Shown: positions 44,607 to 53,664 of the stretch, piece by piece
Layout: each line of letters opens with the position of its first letter
Numbering within the stretch: position 1 is the stretch's first letter
DNA from: [Clostridium] aerotolerans DSM 5434
Lineage (GTDB): Bacteria; Bacillota; Clostridia; Lachnospirales; Lachnospiraceae
DNA length: 64,000 bases
NCBI RefSeq assembly: GCF_000687555.1
Contig: NZ_JHWJ01000005.1
Span: 124,001 to 188,000, forward strand
Direction of reading: 5' to 3'
Notes under the pieces: generated by a model
What the model saw: only the letters and a program-made list of their open reading frames with translations
What the model was told of the DNA's origin: nothing
Database searches by the model: none
Program-made: the position numbers and the translations under genes

Positions 44607-46455
44607 AGCAGATTCCTCCTTTGAAACTCATGGCTCCACAGCCGGTACATTGCTGACGGCAGTTTGGAGTTACTTTTTCGCCGATGGCATTCTGCCACTC
44701 TCTCTTTAAAAACTCTTTGGTTACACCTGCATTAATGAAATCCCATGGAAATAATTCATCAAGATCACGTTCCCTTATGGTATAAAAATCAGGATCTATG
44801 CCGCAGGTCTCAAACGCCTTCATCCAGACATCATTTTTAAAATGCTCTGACCAGGAATCATAAATAGCCCCGTTTTTGTAGACCTCTTCAATCAGAGCCG
44901 ATATCTTTCTGTCACCTCTTGCAAGAACGCCCTCTAATACGGTCAAATCTGCCTCATGGTAGTTGTACTTCAAGCTCTTTCGGTTCAACATTTCACGGAA
45001 TTTGTCTTTCACGATGTAAGCTCTCTCTAAAAATTCTTCCTTGGTGCACATTTTTGCCCACTGGAATGGGGTAAATGGCTTTGGAACAAAAAAGGAGGAG
45101 CTTGCCACGACCTGTACTTTTCCATTTCGCTGATCTTTAGGAATCTCGTAATAAACTTCTGCGACCTTTTCCGAAAGCTCCGCAATTCCTTCCATGTCTT
45201 CTACGGTCTCTGTAGGCAGACCAAGCATAAAATAAAGCTTGACCCGGTTCCAGCCGCCGCGGAATGCGTCACTGGCTCCCTTTAAGATAATTTCCTCTGT
45301 CAGTCCTTTGTTAATAACATCACGAAGTCTCTGGGAACCTGCTTCCGGAGCAAAGGTCAGACTGCTTTTTTTAATATCCTGAACCTTACTCATTACATCC
45401 AGGGAGAATGCATCAATACGAAGGGATGGAAGTGAAATATTAACTCCTTTTCCCTTGAATTCATCAATCAGAAAATTAACGATTCCTTCTAACTGAGAGT
45501 AATCACTGGAGCTTAAAGAGCTTAAGGAAATCTCTTCATGTCCGGTGCTTTTTAAAAGCTTATGGGCGTAATCTTTCAAATAATCAAGACTGTGTTCTCT
45601 GGAAGGACGGTATACATTGCCGGCCTGGCAGAAACGGCATCCACGAATACAGCCTCTCTGTAATTCCAAAACAACCCGGTCCTGGGTGGCTTTGATAAAT
45701 GGTACGACAGGCTTTTCAATAAAATAAGCATCATCCATGTTGGTGACGATCTGCTTGGTCACCTTTTCCTTTGCATGAGGATTGTTAGGCTTCATGCTTT
45801 CGATGGTGCCGTCTTCTTTATAGGTAACATCATAAAAGGCAGGAACGTAAATGCCTTCTATTTCTGCGGCCATCTGAAGGAATTCCTTACGGGTTCCGCC
45901 ATTTTTCTTATTTTCCTTATAGCGGTCCATTAAATCAAAGTAGACTGTCTCTCCTTCTCCAATATAAAACAGATCAAAAAATGGGGCCAGAGGCTCTGGA
46001 TTATAAGCGCATGGGCCGCCACCGATGAGGATAGGATCTTCCTCTGTCCTGTCCTCGGTATGGAACGGAATCTTGCCTAAGTCGAGAATCTGCAAGATAT
46101 TGGTATAGCACATCTCATACTGCAAGGTGATTCCGATAAAGTCAAATTCTTTAATGGGGTCCTGTGATTCCAACGCAAAAAGAGGGATGTTTTCTTCCCT
46201 CATAATCTTGTCCAAATCGGTCCATGGAGAATAGATGCGTTCACAGTAAATATCATCTCTGCGGTTAAACATATCGTATAAAATCTGCATCCCTAAATGG
46301 GACATACCGATCTCATATACGTCGGGGAAACACATGGCAAAGCGGATATCCACTTCGTTCGGATCCTTCCTGGCCATATTTACCTCGTTACCGATATAAC
46401 GGGCAGGTTTTTCAATTTTCATTAAAATTTCATCACTTAAAGCTAATTTTCTCAT
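44590..46455 (-). CDS. TIGR03960 family B12-binding-type radical SAM protein
   Basis: 621 residues. An N-terminal B12-binding-like domain (FAMCFPDVYEIGMSHLGMQILYDMFN) is followed by a radical SAM barrel with the cluster motif LQRGCIRGCRFCQAGNVYRP. The extreme C-terminus has a further cysteine group (CRQQCTGCGAMSFKGGICYEG) that could bind an extra iron-sulfur cluster. Conserved in Clostridia next to DUF2344 and RNase G; the substrate is unknown. Confidence 0.9.
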   Translation of the reverse strand: MRKLALSDEILMKIEKPARYIGNEVNMARKDPNEVDIRFAMCFPDVYEIGMSHLGMQILYDMFNRRDDIYCERIYSPWTDLDKIMREENIPLFALESQDPIKEFDFIGITLQYEMCYTNILQILDLGKIPFHTEDRTEEDPILIGGGPCAYNPEPLAPFFDLFYIGEGETVYFDLMDRYKENKKNGGTRKEFLQMAAEIEGIYVPAFYDVTYKEDGTIESMKPNNPHAKEKVTKQIVTNMDDAYFIEKPVVPFIKATQDRVVLELQRGCIRGCRFCQAGNVYRPSREHSLDYLKDYAHKLLKSTGHEEISLSSLSSSDYSQLEGIVNFLIDEFKGKGVNISLPSLRIDAFSLDVMSKVQDIKKSSLTFAPEAGSQRLRDVINKGLTEEIILKGASDAFRGGWNRVKLYFMLGLPTETVEDMEGIAELSEKVAEVYYEIPKDQRNGKVQVVASSSFFVPKPFTPFQWAKMCTKEEFLERAYIVKDKFREMLNRKSLKYNYHEADLTVLEGVLARGDRKISALIEEVYKNGAIYDSWSEHFKNDVWMKAFETCGIDPDFYTIRERDLDELFPWDFINAGVTKEFLKREWQNAIGEKVTPNCRQQCTGCGAMSFKGGICYEGKN

Positions 46456-46638
46456 GCCTATTCCTTTTTTACATGTGAATCAATCACATTTTATAATTGA
46501 TTGTGTTGCATAAAATATTGAAAGTGATTTATGCAATGCATTCTCTGATAGCCATTTGCTTTCATAAATAGCATTCAACACTACGCATAATTATATAGGA
46601 TTTTTCGGTATTAGGCAACATGATTTAAAAATTGACAA

Positions 46639-48399
46639 TTAAGCAAATGGACTTTCATAGATTTGCTGTCTTGTCACTAAAGAGCGGTATAATCTATTAT
46701 TCTCCATTAAATCTCTATGGTATCCGATTCCAGCGGTTTTTCCATCCTTTAAAATAATAATTTGGTCTGAGTTTTCAATAGTTGATAAACGGTGAGCTAT
46801 TATTATTGTTGTCCGACCTTTCATCAGTTTATTTAAAGAGTTTTGAACCAGGTATTCCGAAGTGCTGTCAAGATGAGATGTGGCCTCGTCTAAGAGAAGG
46901 ATTTCTGGTTTTCTTATTAGCGCCCTGGCAATTACAATTCTTTGCCGCTGTCCTCCTGACAGGTTTGTTCCCCGTTCACCTACTTTTGTATGTATTCCTT
47001 TTGGAAGCTTTTCGATAAATTCAAGCAATCCAACATCCAATAAGGCTTTCGTAAGATCTTCATTGTCATAGTTTTCAATTCCATAAGTTAGATTATCATG
47101 AATTGTTCCTTGCATTAATGGGGCCTCTTGAGAGACATATGCGATCTTATTTCTCCACTCATAAAGATCATAGTTCTGAATAGGCACACCCCCATAACAG
47201 ATATTCCCGGAGGAAGGAAGATAAAACCTTTCTAATAGAAGAAAAAAAGTAGTCTTTCCCACACCACTTTCACCGATAATTGCAGTAACAGATCCTTTTT
47301 GAATCCTAAAATCAACAGATTGAAGTATCATTCTGTTATTATGATACCCAAAATTCAAACCCTGCACTTCTATATCCTGAGGCGGTAAAAGGCTTGCTGA
47401 CAGTTTTCCTGAAATCCCAGGTTCTTCTTCTTCTGCAAAAAGTTGGTTAATCCTTCCAGCTGATACAATAAATTTGAGAAGCTTTGCAGAGAAGCTTCCA
47501 AAGATAGTGACTGGGCCAGTCAACTCAAAAAGATAGAATATGACAGCCACAAATTGACCTGCTGATAAACTTCCTTGAGAAACTCTAATACTACAGTACC
47601 CAAAGATGACCAAAAACAATAGCATAAGTAAGATGTTTGCGCAAGGCTGAATCAAGGCAAATATTTTGTTCTCCAGACTGCTTAAGTGGAATAAATTTCT
47701 AATGATTTTTTGGCCCTGAATACTTTCATACTCCTCTGCCTGGCTGGATTTAATTGTTCTGATTTCATAGAGAACCTGATTAATCCTATTCTGAAATCCT
47801 TCCGTTTCTCTTTGTATGGATTGAGATATATCATATTCTCGTCGGGCTATAAAAGAAATCAATAAAAGTGTCGCAGGAATAGCAAAAAAGATTAACAATG
47901 ATATCTTCCAATCAATAATAAAAATAATTGCTCCAATTATCACAAGGTAAATACTACCTGAAATAACGGAAAATGTCTCAGTAGTAAAAAAATCTTTAAT
48001 AACTATAGCATCATTCGTTAACCGGCTCATGGTTTCACCATTGCTGACAGAATCATAAAAGGAAACCGGAAGCCGTAATATTTTTTCCCAGATTTTGAGC
48101 CGCAGATTCTTTAATAGACCCGCAGCCAGATTTGAAAGCATGAGATAATGAAAAGATGAAATAAGCAGTTTTATAAATAAGATCATAAGAACGGGCAAAT
48201 AATTGAATATGCTCAGATGAACATCCATAAGAGGATTGTCAATCATATCCATGACAGCTACTGGTGTTACAACAGTAGCCACAATTTCAAACAAGGCAGC
48301 AAGGATGGCGAATATGACAAGTTTTCTGGATGGTAAGAAGTATCTGATACTCTTAATTGCCATAACGCCTTCCCTAAATCTGATCCAATATTCTTTCAA
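46639..48399 (-). CDS. ABC exporter (fused permease-ATPase), probable RiPP export
   Basis: 586 residues. Six membrane helices (about residues 25-320) are followed by a nucleotide-binding domain with Walker A IGESGVGKTT, Q-loop AYVSQEAPLMQG, signature LSGGQRQRIVIARAL and Walker B ILLLDEATSHLD. There is no N-terminal C39 peptidase, so the leader must be removed by another enzyme, plausibly the subtilisin-like protein upstream. The start is TTG after AAGGAGGT. It is the last gene of the precursor-radical SAM-protease operon, 39 bases after the protease. Confidence 0.88.
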   Translation of the reverse strand: MKEYWIRFREGVMAIKSIRYFLPSRKLVIFAILAALFEIVATVVTPVAVMDMIDNPLMDVHLSIFNYLPVLMILFIKLLISSFHYLMLSNLAAGLLKNLRLKIWEKILRLPVSFYDSVSNGETMSRLTNDAIVIKDFFTTETFSVISGSIYLVIIGAIIFIIDWKISLLIFFAIPATLLLISFIARREYDISQSIQRETEGFQNRINQVLYEIRTIKSSQAEEYESIQGQKIIRNLFHLSSLENKIFALIQPCANILLMLLFLVIFGYCSIRVSQGSLSAGQFVAVIFYLFELTGPVTIFGSFSAKLLKFIVSAGRINQLFAEEEEPGISGKLSASLLPPQDIEVQGLNFGYHNNRMILQSVDFRIQKGSVTAIIGESGVGKTTFFLLLERFYLPSSGNICYGGVPIQNYDLYEWRNKIAYVSQEAPLMQGTIHDNLTYGIENYDNEDLTKALLDVGLLEFIEKLPKGIHTKVGERGTNLSGGQRQRIVIARALIRKPEILLLDEATSHLDSTSEYLVQNSLNKLMKGRTTIIIAHRLSTIENSDQIIILKDGKTAGIGYHRDLMENNRLYRSLVTRQQIYESPFA

Positions 48400-48438
48400 C
48401 TGCTACCTCCTTGTATAAACCTGCCTCCGATAAGTTAG

Positions 48439-49938
48439 TCACTCATCAAATAAATAATGTTCAATTTCTTCCGCTGGCATTCCGATTTTCTCCAGTTGAT
48501 CCCAGAGATCCTCATAACCAGTTAAGGAATAAGTTTTCCACAGTTTTGCAACTAAAGCTGTGATAATATAGTTTGCAACGCTGGAACCAAGAGAAACATT
48601 TCCTATCAACCTCTCAGAATCATCATCATAATCAATCCATTCTGGAGTTGCCTTTACTATATTTAAGGTTCTGTCCAATAATATCATATTATAAATAGAT
48701 GTAATTCCGATACCTAAAACATTAGAAAAAGAAAATGGATAGCATTCCTTTGTCGTTTCAATATCCCGGGGAGCTATGATAATACAACCTTTTGATACCG
48801 CATAGTCACACGCGTTCTGCAAATCATCTTTAAAATCCTGAGATAGTGTTGCGCCTCCAATGGAGATAACATTTGCACCAGAATCAGCTGCTAAATATAT
48901 GCCTTTAATCATATTTTCACATCTGCAGTCTCCGCCTGAGAGAGCTCTTACAACAAAAAATTCTGCATCCGGATATATGCTTTCTACGATTCTTACTGCC
49001 AGGTTTCCATGTTCTTCACTGGAATAAAAATCATTATCTGTTTTTACACTCCCGTTTTCATAAAAAACATGAACTCCACCTATAAGATTGACTTTTCTAC
49101 TCTGACTTATGCCAGTATCTATAATAGCCACTTTCGTTTGTTTATTTTTTCCAGGGCCATCCTTATTGACCTGATTCAGAAGAAGGCAATTTTTTAAGAG
49201 TTCTGCTTTAGTGTATACTTCTACTTCATGGAACCTTTTGATTTTATTAATTTGTTCCTTGGTAATTCGGCAGAATATTACACTGTATTCATCTAGTGTA
49301 ATATTTAATTTACCAAGGCAGTCAAACTCGACATAGATATCTGTATCCGCTGGTTCCACTCCTTTCAGACGAATGGTATGGGTATCCCCACTGTAATACA
49401 TTCCCTGCAAATAATGTTCGACAAAGTCCTGATAAAATAAATGAATCAACTTATCACGATCTGTCTGGTAATCCGTATTTAATCCAGGCGGAGGTAATAT
49501 AGTAAAAAATTTATCAATGTACTTATAAACAGAATTGTATCTAGTCTCCGCTATAAGTAAAATTTCTTGGTCTGGGGATTCAAAACAGGAATTTAAATGT
49601 AAAAAAGCCTGTTCAATAAAGAAAAACATCCTTTTACTTCCCCGAAATTCATCTGAAATAATCAAAATATCAATATGTACCAGCCAGTCACCAGCCCGTT
49701 TCACTCTCTTCCATGTAATCAGTCCTTCCATTTTGTCATCTATAAGCAATACTGCAAGTAAAGAGTTTTTACGAAATAATCTGCTGAATAAATTAAATGT
49801 CTGGTTATGATTATCAAGATGCCGGCGCATGAAATAATAAATAGATTTGGTTTGCTCATTCCATAAGATGAATTCATCCCGGTTAAAATCCATAATCTCC
49901 ACACGCATATTTTCAGATTGCTTAGATATGGTTATCAT
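48439..49938 (-). CDS. GNAT-like/subtilisin-like (S8) two-domain protein of the peptide locus
   Basis: 499 residues. The C-terminal half is subtilase-like: Asp274 in KVAIIDTGI, His310 in SSEEHGNLAVRI and Ser453 in VSLGSSVANYI match the D-H-S triad order. At the usual oxyanion-asparagine position the sequence reads IIIAPRDIE, so that residue is not conserved. The N-terminal half (about residues 15-150) resembles a GNAT acetyltransferase fold (LAVLLIDDKMEGLITW, IDILIISDEFRGSKRMFFFIEQ); this is a structural guess. No signal peptide, so it acts in the cytoplasm. It overlaps the radical SAM stop by ATGA. Likely leader peptidase or substrate-binding partner for the precursors. Confidence 0.75.
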   Translation of the reverse strand: MITISKQSENMRVEIMDFNRDEFILWNEQTKSIYYFMRRHLDNHNQTFNLFSRLFRKNSLLAVLLIDDKMEGLITWKRVKRAGDWLVHIDILIISDEFRGSKRMFFFIEQAFLHLNSCFESPDQEILLIAETRYNSVYKYIDKFFTILPPPGLNTDYQTDRDKLIHLFYQDFVEHYLQGMYYSGDTHTIRLKGVEPADTDIYVEFDCLGKLNITLDEYSVIFCRITKEQINKIKRFHEVEVYTKAELLKNCLLLNQVNKDGPGKNKQTKVAIIDTGISQSRKVNLIGGVHVFYENGSVKTDNDFYSSEEHGNLAVRIVESIYPDAEFFVVRALSGGDCRCENMIKGIYLAADSGANVISIGGATLSQDFKDDLQNACDYAVSKGCIIIAPRDIETTKECYPFSFSNVLGIGITSIYNMILLDRTLNIVKATPEWIDYDDDSERLIGNVSLGSSVANYIITALVAKLWKTYSLTGYEDLWDQLEKIGMPAEEIEHYLFDE

Positions 49939-51272
49939 ATATTGACCATGCCTACTTCGTATTCTCTTATTAGCATCCGATATATGGATTCCTTATAATC
50001 ATCGTTACAGGCAGGAGCACAATAATCCCCTTTTAATGTTTTGTTATAAACACGGCACCCTCCCATACATAGGCCACTGACATCGCAGCCCTTACAGAAT
50101 TCAAACTTGTCCAGGTGGTAGAGATTTCTGGTATTTAATGTCCGCTTTTTGATTAGCTCATGCCCGTCTGTTAGAACATTCCCAAGAATTTCTGAGGTAG
50201 GTATTCCACACAAATAGCAGCTACCATCAGGTGATACGGTTATCTGCTTTCCGATTCCACATATTTCCCGGAAGGTAATAGGCATGGGGGCAGAATCACA
50301 GAGATGATTCTTAATAAGCTGGGTATGCACGTCAAATAATAGTTTTTCAAAATCCGTGTAACTACAGATAAGGCCCTGTTCAGCAAGATCCTTTCCTCTG
50401 CCAACAGCTCTGGCGATGGAAAATGAGAAATGATTTCTATTATTTACTAAGGAACGGTTTTTAATTAAAAAGGGAATGAAGTTCTCCCTTATGTCTTTTT
50501 CATTAATTCTAGTAACTGTGGTATGCATATTAAGGCTGATTCCCTTTTCATTGAGATAATACAATGTGTTCATAACCTTTTTAAAATTGCCATCACCTCG
50601 GACTTTATCAAAAATCTCTTCTGTAAAGCCATCAAGACTAATCTGAAAATCACTTATATTATCCAATAAAAAGTTTATTTTAGTCACATCTTTATCAATC
50701 CAGTCACTAAATAAAAATCCATTTGTTAAAAGAGTTATTCCTGCTGTATTTGGCTTAATATAACGAACGAAATCTGTTAATAATTCCGCATTTAACAGCG
50801 GTTCGCCACCAGATATTGCCACCTTAGGCTTATGAGGAAAGATATTGAGAAGCTCATCAAAAACCCTGCAAAATGTATTGGTATCTGCGCTCATCATATC
50901 AGGAAAATCAGTAGCAAAACAATGTACGCACTCTGCGTTGCATTTATATGTCATATCAAATTTAATATCAAGTATTTCATCAGCAGTGTCAAAAGGCTCA
51001 GTATGTTTATTGGCATGTACAATATCACCAAGAAGTTTTTGGTATTTCTGACGTATTTCGTCTTCCGTACAATCAATGAATTGGCTGCTGTAATGTTCAA
51101 AGGCTTCACCAATACTCATACCGTCATATAGCTTTTGGAAACAATCCATACCTTCATCATCCGTAACAAAATAATTTTTGAATTCAGGAAATAGAACCAA
51201 ATTAAAATGATCAATTTTTATAGAGCTATATCTACTGGTAAAATGAATTTGATTATTATATTCTAATAACAT
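49935..51272 (-). CDS. Radical SAM/SPASM peptide-modifying enzyme
   Basis: 445 residues. The first ~95 residues (FNLVLFPEFKNYFVTDDEG and following) have the size of a PqqD-like leader-recognition domain, not proven. The radical SAM motif is C111-x3-C115-x2-C118 in KFDMTYKCNAECVHCFATDFP, then AISGGEPLL. The C-terminal SPASM region is cysteine-rich (CGIGKQITVSPDGSCYLCGIP, FCKGCDVSGLCMGGCRVY, DYCAPACNDD), suited to auxiliary iron-sulfur clusters. Such enzymes install thioether or carbon-carbon crosslinks in RiPPs. The frame is open to 51311, but AAAGGA before the ATG at 51272 decides the start. Confidence 0.92.
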   Translation of the reverse strand: MLLEYNNQIHFTSRYSSIKIDHFNLVLFPEFKNYFVTDDEGMDCFQKLYDGMSIGEAFEHYSSQFIDCTEDEIRQKYQKLLGDIVHANKHTEPFDTADEILDIKFDMTYKCNAECVHCFATDFPDMMSADTNTFCRVFDELLNIFPHKPKVAISGGEPLLNAELLTDFVRYIKPNTAGITLLTNGFLFSDWIDKDVTKINFLLDNISDFQISLDGFTEEIFDKVRGDGNFKKVMNTLYYLNEKGISLNMHTTVTRINEKDIRENFIPFLIKNRSLVNNRNHFSFSIARAVGRGKDLAEQGLICSYTDFEKLLFDVHTQLIKNHLCDSAPMPITFREICGIGKQITVSPDGSCYLCGIPTSEILGNVLTDGHELIKKRTLNTRNLYHLDKFEFCKGCDVSGLCMGGCRVYNKTLKGDYCAPACNDDYKESIYRMLIREYEVGMVNI

Positions 51273-51295
51273 ATATAGTTTCCTTTCTACAGCAA

Positions 51296-51335
51296 GCTGC
51301 GGCCAATGCATTGAGTATCAAAACATAGCCGCAGC
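51296..51335 (-). promoter_or_regulatory. Hairpin between the second precursor gene and the radical SAM gene
   Basis: GCTGCGGC (51296-51303) pairs with GCCGCAGC (51328-51335) across a 24-base loop, with no T tract. A stem between precursor and enzyme genes could act as a partial attenuator or RNA processing site that keeps precursor mRNA abundant. Confidence 0.5.
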
Positions 51336-51376
51336 GATATAAGTAATTTAATTCCTGTTAAATGCCTCAGGAATTA

Positions 51377-51535
51377 TTAGCAGGTACAACTACTTTTACC
51401 ATTGGATCCCCATAAAAAGCCGCCGGGACGGCTGCAATTGGTGCTGCTTTTACTGTTGACCTGAAGCTTAACACGGTTGTCCTCAGGAATTGTAAAACCT
51501 TGCTTTACATTAGATTGCTCATGGTTTTTGTTCAT
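51377..51535 (-). CDS. RiPP precursor peptide 2 (52 residues)
   Basis: Begins MNKNHEQSNVKQGFTIPEDN, continues RVKLQVNSKSST and ends in the putative core NCSRPGGFLWGSNGKSSCTC. It is preceded by AAAGGGTGG. It is about 75% identical to the other precursor. Conserved between the two: the leader block NVKQGFTIPED, LQVNSKSS, and in the core Cys34, RPGGFLWG, NG and CTC (Cys50, Cys52). Three cysteines, one Phe and one Trp are candidate sites for radical SAM crosslinks. I recognise no named family. It lies 105 bases upstream of the radical SAM start. Confidence 0.85.
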   Translation of the reverse strand: MNKNHEQSNVKQGFTIPEDNRVKLQVNSKSSTNCSRPGGFLWGSNGKSSCTC

Positions 51536-51722
51536 ATTCACGCCACCCTTTCAAAGTTAAATAGTATGTATATATGCTTCATGCAATCAGAATCACAGTT
51601 TTCTATATTCTGATAACTTATTTATCTTCCTTTGTACACAAACTGAGACAATGCATCAATTACCATAACAAAATCACAGCTGCTTTAATAATAACTTTCC
51701 TGTTGGACCTATCAAATTATAA

Positions 51723-51881
51723 TTAACAGGTACATTGGCTCTGACCATTACCTCCCCATAAGAATCCACCAGGACGGTTACAGTTGGAACTGCTTTTACT
51801 GTTGACCTGAAGACGAACACGGCGATCCTCAGGAATGGTAAAACCTTGCTTTACATTTGGTTGTTTTTGGTTTTTGCTCAT
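51723..51881 (-). CDS. RiPP precursor peptide 1 (52 residues)
   Basis: Begins MSKNQKQPNVKQGFTIPEDR, continues RVRLQVNSKSSS and ends in the putative core NCNRPGGFLWGGNGQSQCTC, aligning with the other precursor without gaps. AAAGGTGGTGG precedes the ATG. Differences fall mostly in the first residues of the leader and at four core positions, the pattern expected for a duplicated pair under selection on the core frame. Flanking DNA is also recognisably duplicated. It is first in the precursor-radical SAM-protease-exporter cluster. Confidence 0.85.
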   Translation of the reverse strand: MSKNQKQPNVKQGFTIPEDRRVRLQVNSKSSSNCNRPGGFLWGGNGQSQCTC

Positions 51882-51967
51882 ATTTCCACCACCTTTCAAT
51901 AATAAATGTTATTTATATTAAACATCAAAAATAAATGCTTAATATCAATATTTTGCACTCTAAATGG

Positions 51968-52003
51968 ATAATAAGCTAAGTTTTCATCATGTTTCTATCA
52001 TGT
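51968..52003 (-). promoter_or_regulatory. Candidate regulator site and promoter of the peptide operon
   Basis: On the minus strand, ACATGAT occurs twice with an 11-base period (52003-51997 and 51992-51986). A TATTAT -10-like box lies at 51973-51968; a -35 box 17 bases further up would fall between the repeats. Direct repeats across the -35 region are typical for LytTR regulators. The transcript would have a ~80-base leader before precursor 1. Confidence 0.5.
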
Positions 52004-52172
52004 ACTGGTGTGAGGCATTGACGAATTATTATCATTATTAAATATATAAGATATTTGAAATGCAATCAATATTTTGGGATATTTGAAAGATTTCCGGGAT
52101 ATTATGTAATAGCTAATTTAAGTCTTACCAGTTAACTACTTTAAAGTAATATAGTAAAAAATTATTGGCAGA

Positions 52173-52207
52173 AGGAATAAGCCCTTTGTTTTAAAAGGCT
52201 TATTCCT
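52173..52207 (-). terminator. Hairpin after the sensor kinase gene
   Basis: AGGAATAAGCC (52173-52183) pairs perfectly with GGCTTATTCCT (52197-52207). It separates the regulator genes from the peptide operon; only a weak T tract follows on the minus strand. Confidence 0.7.
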
Positions 52208-52378
52208 ATCCTTCCCATTTGATTGTGTGTACTAAACGCAAAAAATGGAGCTTATTAGATAATCGCAGATGCAAATAGCATAGTATCTTATGCTGCATAT
52301 TAAAATTATAAATTCATAAAAGATATGTTAAATGAACTATGGAAATGCGATAGACGGGTACTCAATTAATATCACTTA

Positions 52379-53656
52379 TTATGAGGCTGGAATTAATATT
52401 TTAATACAGAAGAATCTTTCTAGTTCGTAGATATCAATATGTCCATGATATTTATTGATAATATCATTTATCTGTAGAAATCCATATCCATGATCCTCCT
52501 TGTTATATTTAGTGGTAACGAGATTGGAATTCACTCCTAATATAGAGGTTTCAATGGTGTTTTTTATAAAATAGGTCTGATAGCCAGCATGATTAAATAT
52601 CTCAATATGTATCTGCTTTTCTTCTTGCCCTTCTACAGCTTCTATTGCATTATCAAGAATATTACATAGTAATATGCATAAATCAAATTCCTCTAAGTAA
52701 AGTTTCTTTAAATCTTCAATCTGAGCAAATATCTTTATGTTTTTTTTATAAGCCTGACTGAGCTTATGATTAATGATAAAATTAAGAGAGTTATCGGAAA
52801 GCTTTATAAAATTAAAATTTAGATCTGCATTGTTTATTAATTCTACAATATACTCTTTTGCTTTATCATAATTTTTACTTTCTAAATTATAAGCTATATA
52901 AGTTAAATGGTTTTTTATATCATGATTAATCCGGGCCATTCTTTCAACTTGTTGATTATTTCCTTCCAAATACCGCTCATCCTCATTTATCTGCATGAGG
53001 AGATCATTTACATAAGAAAGTCTGCTTTTACTGTTCATTTTAGCATACATATAAAAGAATATAACCTGACTGGCCACAATGCCAATAATAAGAAGTACGA
53101 AACCATGCCGTTCCTTTAAAATATCATTATTGATTGAATATAAGATAACAACTATATAAGCAATATTATAAATAGAGTTACTTATCATAGGCTGAATGTT
53201 ATCATTTTTAGACGTAATATTTCTCTCTTCTAAAAAAATATAAAATCTAACAAAGCCCCATAGAAAACTATTCAAAATCAAACATAATAATACATTAAAC
53301 GTATGAGGAATCATGAAGAAATCAAGACTTTTATTCATAAGTAATAGAAACAAATCGAAGGTCATAGAACTTGATAACATCAATGTTCCAAAATAAAGAA
53401 TACAGAACCAAAGAAGACCAAATTTTGTTCGACATTCAAATTTCCATATAATCATTAAAAGATAGGAAACGAAAATACTTCCTGTGATAACCAAAACATG
53501 AACATTTACGCCAGAAAACCAAATGTTCATTAGCAATATTGAAAACAACATTAAAAATTGAGGCTTGTCATTCCATTTATATCCGTTATATCTTATTAAA
53601 AAGAAAACAGCGAGCAAAGAGTCAAATATAATTAGGTTGAATTGAAATATACTCAT
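52379..53656 (-). CDS. AgrC/ComD-like sensor histidine kinase (GHKL type)
   Basis: 425 residues. About six membrane helices fill residues 5-205, as in peptide-sensing kinases such as AgrC. The cytoplasmic part has the phosphoacceptor His245 in MARINHDIKNHLTYI, the N-box LLCNILDNAIEAVEGQEE and the glycine box HGYGFLQINDIINKYHGHI. It follows the LytTR regulator gene by nine bases. No agrB/agrD pair is present, so the signal may be the RiPP product itself; that is inference. Confidence 0.9.
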   Translation of the reverse strand: MSIFQFNLIIFDSLLAVFFLIRYNGYKWNDKPQFLMLFSILLMNIWFSGVNVHVLVITGSIFVSYLLMIIWKFECRTKFGLLWFCILYFGTLMLSSSMTFDLFLLLMNKSLDFFMIPHTFNVLLCLILNSFLWGFVRFYIFLEERNITSKNDNIQPMISNSIYNIAYIVVILYSINNDILKERHGFVLLIIGIVASQVIFFYMYAKMNSKSRLSYVNDLLMQINEDERYLEGNNQQVERMARINHDIKNHLTYIAYNLESKNYDKAKEYIVELINNADLNFNFIKLSDNSLNFIINHKLSQAYKKNIKIFAQIEDLKKLYLEEFDLCILLCNILDNAIEAVEGQEEKQIHIEIFNHAGYQTYFIKNTIETSILGVNSNLVTTKYNKEDHGYGFLQINDIINKYHGHIDIYELERFFCIKILIPAS

Positions 53657-53664
53657 AATTGATT

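Noticed and set aside
51882-52378. Possible AgrD-like signal peptide gene between kinase and precursor 1
   Set aside because: No short frame with a ribosome binding site and amphipathic/cysteine pattern was found on either strand; the region reads as leader, terminator and AT-rich spacer.
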